NCBI GenBank assembly: GCA_025890175.1
Contig: JANPYM010000007.1
Coordinates: 1,988,209-2,052,208, forward strand
Length of the DNA stretch: 64,000 nucleotides
Source of the DNA: Ciborinia camelliae
Lineage: Eukaryota; Ascomycota; Leotiomycetes; Helotiales; Sclerotiniaceae
Direction: 5' to 3'
Shown here piece after piece: positions 56,501-64,000 of this stretch (position 1 is the stretch's first letter; every line of letters begins with the position of its first letter). A program made the translations under genes and the position numbers. The notes below the pieces were generated by a model. It searched no databases, had not been told where the DNA came from, and saw only the letters and a list, made by a program, of their open reading frames with translations.

Positions 56501-56703
56501 TGGGTGTCGTAGATGAGATGACTGGTCCGGGTGGAAATGCTAGATGGACAGAAGTGGTCAGGAAATTGGGAGAGCAGAGTAGCGTGCCCGTTGATTCTGC
56601 GGAGTTTGGAGAGGCGGTTAGAGGTTTGGAGTTGGAGGGCAAGGTCATGATTTTGGGTGAAGGGCCCAGAAGAAGCATTCGCAGGGTCACGGGCCAGTCT
56701 TAG
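53524..56703 (+). CDS. MCM4: DNA replication licensing factor MCM4
   Basis: A subunit of the MCM2-7 replicative helicase. Exons 53524-53857, 53905-56066 and 56119-56703 give 1026 residues. Residues 1 to about 190 are a disordered Ser/Pro-rich tail with many SP/TP sites (TPRR, SSP), the part phosphorylated by CDK and DDK in yeast. The MCM N-terminal domain follows with a four-Cys zinc site (FKCSVCNH ... TECPRPVCG). The AAA+ core shows Walker A GDPSTSKSQ (657-665), GKGSSAVGLTAYV, Walker B CIDEFDKM (D721, E722), sensor-1 ASANP and arginine finger SRFD (R790). The third exon carries sensor 2 and a winged-helix-like C-terminus. MCM4 identity rests on the N-terminal SP-rich tail and ILCIWGTN-type block. 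Intact. Confidence 0.96.
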
Positions 56704-59074
56704 GAACACGGATGTATGATGAAGATCGGGGATACGGTGATGATGATGTATCTGGCGTTGGGATTTTTTGGTTTTTGTTTGGCTACCTATATGATACGAT
56801 AGTAGGGTATTGATTCATGAATCCGGCGGATATGCATAGTGTTATGATATGAATAATATAAGATTCCCTTACCTATATTATGATTACATGGTCGTTTCCT
56901 TAATTGTCTCAAGAAGTCCCTATACAATATCGATTAAAAAACGTGATCCAAACGGGCCCTAAATTTAGTAGATTGGCAATAGACTAAATGATGTTTTGTT
57001 GCATATCATCGTACCCCTGCATGTTTTGATAGATAAGTTGGGGAAGTTACTAGGTATCTTAGGCTCCGTTCCTTGCATAGAAAGTAAGTAAGGTCGAGCG
57101 CTTACCTGATTTGATTATTAGTAGGTTTCTCGCAGGCCATTTTTTCTAGCTCACGATTGCTTTGCAATTGAGTTGGGTTTCTGTGGTAATTACCTAGTAA
57201 GTTGGTTGGGGGACATTCGGAGTCCTTGTATTTTTAAGTGCGGACTGCAGGACTGCAGCTGAATTCGTACTCGTTTAGTGTTTGAAAATTAAATATGGAA
57301 TAATTATTTACTATGGAAAACTATGGAGATGGGGGAGTCTCTTTTTGGAATATGTAGATATATTTATTGTTTTGAATAGGTAGGTACTAGGTAGGTCGGA
57401 TTCCTTCTTCCTTTAAATAGTAAATACCGAGGTATGGATAGGATAATCTTGATGTTTTGGATTATTTCGATCTTTGGGATTATCTTGATTTGTAGATTGG
57501 ATTTGTAGATTGGATTTGTAGATTGAGATGCTCTCATGGTGGAACTGCAGCCCGGACGATTGGAAGCACTGGAAGTTCCTTTCATTTAGGGAAAGGAGGG
57601 GAAGTTGACTTTAATTTGAGGTATCCAATGCCTTGGAACGTTAGGATGCAATTGATAGATGATTATGGTTAGTGATTTATTTGTATGATTGTATCGATCG
57701 GAGGTAAATGCGTACCTTCCAAAAGTATTTGATATATTTGTAAAGTACTTGCATTTATACATATACTTACTTCCATGATCTTCTGACATTCTTTTCTCTT
57801 CGCATTTTCAAATCGCAGATAGATGATCAGTTATTTTATCCATTAAATTGGGAAATGAATCTTTATTATTATTACTCTCACGGTCTCACCTCACAATTAT
57901 CAAATTCAATACGTAGCTGAAAATAGGTACGATAATATATGTCACGGAGTGGGTAAAAATCAGGCGCCAGACAACCGGGTTAGCTTTTCGGCTAATTTAG
58001 CTTCGGCTATGATAACGTAGCCCTAAGCTAGAACTACCTAGTCTCGTCTATAGGTTAATCCTATTTCATCCAATAGGTTATACATTAATCCATTGTCTCC
58101 GTTTCAGAATTTCTCTTCTTCTCTCCTCATGAGGACTGTTTCAATCATCATAAAAATGTGCAACCGGGCGTTGCAGTGGGTTAGCACTTCTGGGTTCTCT
58201 GCCACTCGCATAGCCCGATAGCTTGTCAAAAACTAACATACATATCCATCGGGATTGTAGGAGTCAAATAAAAAAAGGGAGAGAACGAAATGAGACTATG
58301 TGGCAAATTCTCACGTGGATAATCTACTGGTTGTTCCCAGATCTGTTTTTTATTGGATGTTTATTTGATTCTGGATCCCTAACTAATGTGCTTTCTACTC
58401 TTTCAATTATCTATTCATACCTATTTTCTTATAGGTCGACTCTTGCAGACCACAAATAAGTGGTATGGGGAAAGTTTGTGGGCTGGGTGAACCAACATAA
58501 ATACTAACGCGGCTAAGAACACGACTCAAAAAGAACATTTGGGCTTGGGAATTCCCCAAATTTGGACCATGGAGGAGAAGGTGATAAACAGAGTCAGATT
58601 GTTCGCACATTACACAGCATGAGTAAGGCGAATGATGTGTGATGCGACAATAATGATGGGATGTAATCATTTGAATGTTCATTTAAAATTGGGACATTAA
58701 AGCACGCAACATCATGACTGTATGCCATAATCATATTATACAAACTTGAAATATATTGTCGGATCTGCGTTTCAGCGAGCTTCTCCTTCGACTTCGGATC
58801 GCAATCCAAAGAATTTGTAAGATTTCATCCCGTATTCTGCTGGTAGTATGAAAAACATGCCGGAGTTCCAAGCCTTCTCATCTCGCAATCTACTCTTGGA
58901 TGGAGGGAATATCAACTATGAGTATAAAATACACAGACTAACGTAAATTAAACTATAATCTGCACCAGAGGCGAATCTAAGTAGCGTTTGTTGGCCGCCA
59001 ATTGCATTTCTTCCGCTATGTGTATGGTAGTATGGTAGTATAAGTAACTTCGTACCTAGTCGCGAGTTATCCAG
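56704..59074. other. Gene-free, AT-rich region with element fragments
   Basis: A diverged MITE end (56945-56959) lies here. TAGGTAGG motifs occur at about 57380-57398. A GATTTGTAGATTG triplication is at about 57487-57523. At about 57942-58200, TGTCACGGAGTGGG followed by a CT-rich stretch resembles an LTR of Copia type, but no second LTR or coding domain is found. A minus-strand frame at 58407-58682 contains CCVMCEQSDSVYHLLLHGP, faintly like the zinc finger at the end of non-LTR reverse transcriptases. Confidence 0.45.
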
Positions 59075-61680
59075 GGATAAGGCCTGTTAAAAAGACGTTG
59101 TAGATGTGCAACAAGAAGTTCTAACATTTTAGCAAGTCTTAGGCAGTCGGTAAAGCACGGAGGTAGAGACATGACGTCCAATCATCATTGAGCCCTAACT
59201 TGTACAAGTCTGCCGATCTACTTTCTAGCATCAAGACTATAGATGTTCTATGCACGGATCAGGCCTGCAGAATTAGACTTGTAGGTATGCAACAAAAGGG
59301 CGTTATTCTAGGCCATCGATAAGCTAAGGTTGTGGTAGTATAAAACATGACCAAATCGCGGACTTTCCACTTACTAGTATTAAGACTATTAACGGGCTAT
59401 ACAAGGATCAAGTCTGAAAATAGAAATCATAGATTTGCAATAAAAGCTTCTGTGAGGGCCATGAGGGGTTAGTAGAATGGATTTCGTAACACTATTGAAG
59501 ACTAGTGGAACTAGCCTTCAAATACGTGTTGCACTTATATTTTTACAGACTAGTAGAGAAACCTTGGAGGGCATGGGCTCGCTAGAAGGATTTCCCAATA
59601 TGTAGAAAGATTTCACCAAGATGTTCAGGGTGACTTTTCTGTCGAATCATGATCATTGAAGGAACTTTGAGATGCTACTGAAGATATTTCAAGTTATGAT
59701 TGTTGCAGCAACTCAGGGTGAACCATACCCTTGAAGGATAAGGCTTGAGTAGAAACCTTTTAGACCTGGCATAGAGAGTTTTGAGTTGTATGGATAATGC
59801 CCTTTGATTGAATTGAGAAGGGTATGAGCCTAAAAAGTAAGCCTAGTCACAGTCCACAAGGAACCCAAATCTCACCGACTTAAAGTTAGTTGTTGAGATT
59901 CAAATACCAGGATCACGCATGTAAAAGAAACTTAGAAGGTATGCAACAAAACTTCAAGAGGTTGTCTAGAGTAAATTTTAGGTTGAATTGTGGCGATAAT
60001 GAGGGGAAATGCATCGAACTACGGAGACGCTAATTTAGGTCGCTCTGCAATTACTTGAGATTTTCAATACTATTACGAACTATCGAATGATAGTCTATAG
60101 AACATCTACCCGGAATCTAGTAATATGGAACAAAAATTCGTGATAAAGTCGCAGTCAGAGTCTGGGGTAAAATTTGCATAGAATTGTCGATTTTGTATAG
60201 AGAGTTTCGAGGTAACAAGGCTAATTTGAATGAATATAAAAACGGTAGTGAAACCCCGGGGATGACACCCGAAATTAGGATGCTTAGATACGTAACAAGT
60301 GCCATTGGAGAGTCTGGAATGGGCGTGTTGGAATCACCATGGGTGGTGAAGACGGATATACTATAGTATGCAGTGTATTCGGCTCGATTTTCTAAAACTA
60401 TGCTACAGATGATTCTATATAAGCCCGCTAGCGCATTGCTTAGCGCTGGCGTGCCGTAGGCACGTGATTTATCCAACAGGGCGATATTATGAAGATAAAG
60501 GAGAATCTTTTCGGAGTACCGAAAAGTACGGAGTAGCTAAATTGGAGAAAAATGATGATCTTTACAATGAACAGTACAGGATGATGCTTGTAAATAAAAA
60601 ATGACGATACGCAACATAAGTTCTTTGATGAATTTGAGTGGAAGGGTTGTTCGGACCGTTCCAAAATCTTGATCATAACCGCTGGAGCTAGAACACTAGG
60701 TGGTCTTTTCTTGCGAAATGCGGGATTTCAATATTCCAACAAAAATTGAAAAGTAATAGGAACTTGAAAGAACTATCGTCTCTTCATTCTATCTCGTTGA
60801 TAATTTGGGGTTGGCAAAGGACAGTAAATAGTCAAATGAGTTCGAATAGATGAGGTGAGAGTTCTCAAAGTTCAGATTCAAACTGAGCCATTGATAGGCT
60901 ATCATCAAACCAGTCAATCTTATATTACCTATATATTGAGTTTTTATCTCAGAAGAATACTCGGTGAGGGGGTGATTCTTGATGTAAGGAGTAGAGAGAT
61001 TGATTACTGATAATACACAATCTTGAGGCTATATAGGTCATGTGGTCGTACCTGCCATATTGGTTCCTAACATCGGATGGGCTTGGTGTAGATATTATAT
61101 ACAAGCTTCAAATCATTATGTTAGAGCTGAGTCAGTTATATTTTCATGCGAAATCCTGTAAAGGTGTATACTAATCGTTAACTGATCCACTTTGTCAAGG
61201 ATCGGGTTTGAAAGAAGAGTCTGTAGATGCAAAAAACAGCTTTCGAAGAGCCTGGAACAGTTATTCAAATTTGTTTTAGGGATTCGTGTTATGAGGAAAT
61301 TCCTAGGTTCCGAAGGATTGGTCTAAAGTATAGTCTAACATCACTAGAATAGCGTAAATATTAATAGCATATGATATCCTGGTGGAGAACTATACCAGGA
61401 TCATACCTGTTATTTAGAGTCTATAGATATGCAACAAAACTCACGAAGTGGTGTGAAGGGACGATATCATGACAAAGAGTCACGTACTGGAGCTAATTTA
61501 GGTTGTTGGGGAACTTACCAAGATGTGGTTTGTTAAGCAATACAAGGATCAGACCTGTAAATTTTAGTTTGTAGATATGCAACAGGAAGTTTCCAAGTGC
61601 TTGGGATTGGTCACTGTTACAAAGTTTGATATGACGTGGAGGTTTCGGTAAACTAGTCTTGAATTTTGGGCTAATATCAC
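59075..61680. repeat. Highly diverged repeat array, unit core GGATCAGGCCTG...TGTAGATATGCAACAAAA
   Basis: Seven recognisable units share the core GGATCARGYCTG, then about 10-16 variable bases, then TKTAGATATGCAACAAAA. Core starts are at 59075, 59256, 59405, 59910, 61199, 61398 and 61546. Neighbouring units are about 140-180 bp apart within the clusters 59.08-59.41 and 61.40-61.55 kb. Between cores, echoes such as CTAGCATCAAGACTAT (59226) and CTAGTATTAAGACTAT (59374), and GAGCTAATTTAGG (61492) and CGCTAATTTAGG (60028), show the whole unit is repeated. One isolated core occurs at about 34463. No coding capacity. Confidence 0.72.
60930..61072. repeat. Solo-LTR-like dispersed repeat copy 2 (inverted relative to copy 1)
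   Basis: The plus strand here matches the reverse complement of 9900-10040, with shared runs GAGGGGGTGATTCTTGATGTA and CTTGAGGCTATATAGGTCATG (each about 20 bases), and ends at TTCCTAACA (61072), the complement of the TGTTAGG start of copy 1. The left part is more diverged and fades out near 60930. It lies inside the gene-free repeat region. Confidence 0.7.
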
Positions 61681-62290
61681 TGGACTACCTCACCACTTGG
61701 ACGTATTAGGTACCCATCTAACCCACTGTATAACCAAATTAGACAAATAAAAGCAGAGCTGGGAGATATTTTATCATGAAGTTGTAACAGGAAGATATGT
61801 TTGAGTTGCAAAGGGTCGCACCACTTGTCTAGGGCGAAACTTTAAATTTTGGCCTAGATGTCATGACTTTAATCCTAACCACACTATCGATAGCACTAGC
61901 TTTCTGCATAAGATCGGAGGCTCCTTCCATCAAATCATCTTGTCTCACAACGTGAAATGGGGGCCGACCATTCCAAGCTTTCTAACAAGGACTTTCTTTA
62001 GACCAATCTTAACTTGAGAGACAGGGAATGAAGAGGACAGGCTGGCTACTTGAAATAAATCGACGTGAGGAAGTCAGAAGCAAGTGCAATGGAGTTAAAA
62101 TCTGAGAATCGCTCATTAAGATATTAAGTACCCCATTGGTTCAAGGATGTTGTAGCTTCGCTTTGAGACTCAGGCTGATAAATGGGGCTGGGTTTTTGAG
62201 GTCATAATCTGGTCAAAGTTGGTTTTTCCTGAGATGTTTTATTTTGTTGTTGATATTCACGGATCATGGAAGTAAGGAATAAAAGGCCGA
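61681..62290. other. Gene-free AT-rich DNA
   Basis: Nothing supportable is seen. Confidence 0.5.
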
Positions 62291-62317
62291 GGGGGGGGGG
62301 GGGGGGGNNNNNNNNNN
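62291..62317. other. Poly-G run followed by 10-N assembly gap
   Basis: Seventeen G residues (62291-62307) run directly into ten N (62308-62317). This is an unresolved assembly join. The true length and content are unknown, and sequence on the two sides may not be adjacent. Confidence 0.97.
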
Positions 62318-62927
62318 AGCTAGATATACAAGTTCAATTGTTGACTACATTTCGGGATCCATAGTGGGGGGCTTGAATCGAACCCGAAAAAGTCCTGGAT
62401 AACACGCTTGTATCTGGTATGATTAGAGTAATATGGGACACACTAACTATTATTCCACACACTGCTATCATAGAATTTGTAACGGGCTCACAGCGACTGT
62501 AGTAACACATACAGGAAACGAGGATTAGCAAAATGTATCCTCGTCATTGACTAGAGGTATTTATGGAAATTCTTTTCTTTGTTCTCAGATTTCAATGACA
62601 AAGAGAAAGGAAACAATACCTATAAATAATATGCCGGTTCTTAGGATAGCAATATGGCTCAAGATAGAATCTGTGATTATCAACATCTATCTAAAATCGC
62701 ACATGATGCAACCCTTGTGTCAATCCGACTCATTCCAAAATAATTTGAAATTCAAAAATAATTTTAAAATCATATCACAAGCATAACTAGACAACATGGA
62801 CAAAAATGGAATGATTGTTAGAATAAGGGGTTTCTAATGAATTTGAAGTAAAATGTTTACTTACATTGATTTAATGTTAAAAGATGGTTAACCCATCGTA
62901 ATTAATGGGCAGGTCACATCACGTCAC
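62318..62927. other. Intergenic between gap and protease gene
   Basis: A tRNA-like remnant on the minus strand (about 62361-62462) has a good B-box (CGGGTTCGATTC) but a broken T-stem and no clean anticodon arm. No protein gene is seen. Confidence 0.4.
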
Positions 62928-64000
62928 TTACCAAAGTTTACCCAGTTGGCCAGTTTGCGTCGGGTGGATCCATATTCTGTTCCCATTGACACCATTCGAT
63001 AAGTAACGTTTTGGAAACGGTGACACATTTTTCTCTCTCGCTGCATCATACATCTCCACCCAAGACAGAAACTTGGCAAATGAAATGGTAGGTCCACTGA
63101 TTTCGTCTGCATGAAAGTTTGGGTAGAATCTTCGGTTTCGACCACAATGTTCATACAACGCTTCCTTGTCAGGACAGCCATAATACATTGGTAAGCGCCC
63201 GCGGACCCCTGATGTGAGAGTTTCACAGATCATGAGCCCCGGGTAACTGAGAATGGGGATGAAGTTTTCAGTGAGAGAGTTGGCCGGACGGACGTCGTTT
63301 AGAGGGTAGTAATGTGTGTTGTCTGCATTTGGATCAGGATCATACCCTTTAAAGCCACCAAATTGAAGATCAGCAACAAGACGAGTTCGGCGGGACGCCA
63401 TTTCGTGCCTACCTCTTGGAGAATAGTCCAAATCCCACCCAAAGGCGAGACACATGATGTTGGATACCGTAAACAAGCCGCAATCTGGACTGCCTGGGTC
63501 TTGGAGCCCGCTTCTGCCAGTGCGAAGCTTCCAATCGCATGGATTGAATCTTTGAGCCAAAGGTGGCTGATCGCCTAGATATTCTGTAAGCAGAGCAATT
63601 AAGGATTCGACACATTCAGCACCTCCACCTCTTATGAGGCCGTCATCACCAGAGCTACAAAGATAATCGATAGTCTTGGCTTCTGGGGAGATGGCACAGA
63701 CGGCTACGTGTCCAATAGGACTGTAAGGATCATCTGAAGCATCAGTTTGAATGATGATGAAAAGGTAGCGCAGTTGCCAAAATGCTTCTCGAGATAATTT
63801 CTTTGCCAATTCTGTGGCAGCATGTTCATATCCTTGTACCATGGTTTCCCAAAAGCCACTGGGCAGATACGCGAACATAGGAACAGTTCCAGGAAGGTGT
63901 CGATTGGGTGTCGGTTTATTTGGATCTCTGGATGGAAGTGCAGAATGCCAACGATTGGCATAGTCACAGATAAACTCTACCATTCCATTTGTAGTTGTAC
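62928..64000 (-). CDS. Ulp1-like (C48) cysteine protease, 5' end beyond window
   Basis: The frame is open from the window edge; the ATG at 63983 may be internal. Residues counted from it: GHVAVCAI (His92), an Asp at 106 in KTIDYLCSS, Gln161, and PDCGLFTVSNIMCLAFG (Cys168). The His-Asp-Gln-Cys order and the DCG-x-F context match the catalytic set of SUMO/Ulp1-like C48 peptidases. The C-terminal 150 residues are unlike known domains. The stop is at 62928, but TG|GTAAGTGA there could be a splice donor, so the true end is uncertain. Ulp1-like genes in fungi include both SUMO proteases and genes carried by DNA transposons. Proximity to a repeat region and an assembly gap makes the second worth considering. 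Confidence 0.68.
   Translation of the reverse strand, partial: TTTNGMVEFICDYANRWHSALPSRDPNKPTPNRHLPGTVPMFAYLPSGFWETMVQGYEHAATELAKKLSREAFWQLRYLFIIIQTDASDDPYSPIGHVAVCAISPEAKTIDYLCSSGDDGLIRGGGAECVESLIALLTEYLGDQPPLAQRFNPCDWKLRTGRSGLQDPGSPDCGLFTVSNIMCLAFGWDLDYSPRGRHEMASRRTRLVADLQFGGFKGYDPDPNADNTHYYPLNDVRPANSLTENFIPILSYPGLMICETLTSGVRGRLPMYYGCPDKEALYEHCGRNRRFYPNFHADEISGPTISFAKFLSWVEMYDAAREKNVSPFPKRYLSNGVNGNRIWIHPTQTGQLGKLW

Noticed and set aside
58407..58682. Frame with CCVMCEQSDSVYHLLL, like a reverse-transcriptase zinc finger
   Set aside because: The match is only a few residues, and no reverse-transcriptase motif lies upstream on that strand.
60117..60476. 119-codon minus-strand frame
   Set aside because: It overlaps a dispersed repeat fragment, has no domain and sits in a gene desert.
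62361..62462. tRNA gene on the minus strand near the gap
   Set aside because: The B-box is good, but the T-stem has several mismatches and no acceptable anticodon arm or acceptor stem closes.
1..64000. CRISPR array, bacterial operon, rRNA or mitochondrial DNA
   Set aside because: Spliced genes, fungal families and nuclear tRNAs show fungal nuclear DNA. No regularly spaced identical repeats with unique spacers and no rRNA sequence were seen.

Overview
The window is nuclear DNA of a filamentous ascomycete. Genes carry short GT-AG introns (mostly 45-100 bp) with TACTAAC-like branch points. The gene set is fungal: a DUF1996/WSC secreted protein, an Ayg1-type pigment hydrolase, a Zn2Cys6 regulator, VTC4, RMT2, a Dal5/TNA1-type permease, and intron-containing tRNA-Tyr. 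The AT-rich intergenic DNA full of 'CTAGGTAGGTA' motifs and the character of the proteins point to Leotiomycetes, most likely Sclerotiniaceae (Botrytis/Sclerotinia group). That placement is an inference from gene style, not from a search. Exon coordinates below were worked out by hand from reading frame and splice consensus.

Layout. 0.8-2.4 kb: EXO5 (minus). 4.7-6.4 kb: secreted DUF1996-WSC protein. 7.9-9.4 kb: Ayg1-like hydrolase, six exons. 9.9-10.2 kb: solo-LTR-like repeat. 10.3-12.25 kb: novel protein with a Cys/His cluster, a coiled coil and an AT-hook. 12.3-15.2 kb: gene-free DNA rich in TAGGTAGG. 15.2-15.8 kb: small secreted cysteine protein. 17.0-18.5 kb: F-box/LRR-like protein (minus). 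19.3-21.0 kb: unrecognised secreted glycoprotein (minus). 22.2-24.8 kb: Zn2Cys6 transcription factor. 25-29.6 kb: repeat-rich, mostly non-coding. 29.6-30.5 kb: PL7 lyase. 31.5-32.4 kb: tRNA-Tyr(GTA) and tRNA-Ala(AGC). 32.9-34.3 kb: decayed gene. 34.8-36.5 kb: MFS permease.

37-56.7 kb is the dense housekeeping block: RMT2, hexokinase, OST1, a DUF7587-like protein, a MITE, VTC4, guanine deaminase, an SGNH esterase and MCM4. 56.7-62.9 kb is gene-free and contains a strongly diverged ~140-180 bp repeat array, an LTR-like fragment and a 10-N assembly gap preceded by a poly-G run. The right edge holds a Ulp1-like cysteine protease gene that runs to, or out of, the window.

There is no operon-like logic. 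Neighbours are mostly unrelated housekeeping genes (DNA repair and replication, N-glycosylation, polyphosphate synthesis, sugar phosphorylation, purine salvage). The accessory genes (pigment hydrolase, PL7 lyase, secreted proteins, Zn2Cys6 regulator) lie in the left half. No canonical biosynthetic cluster is visible. The most interesting unexplained items are the degenerate repeat array at 59-61.7 kb, a MITE family with TWA-flanked termini, the LTR-like pair in opposite orientation, the decayed gene at 33-34 kb, and the AT-hook protein at 10.3-12.25 kb.
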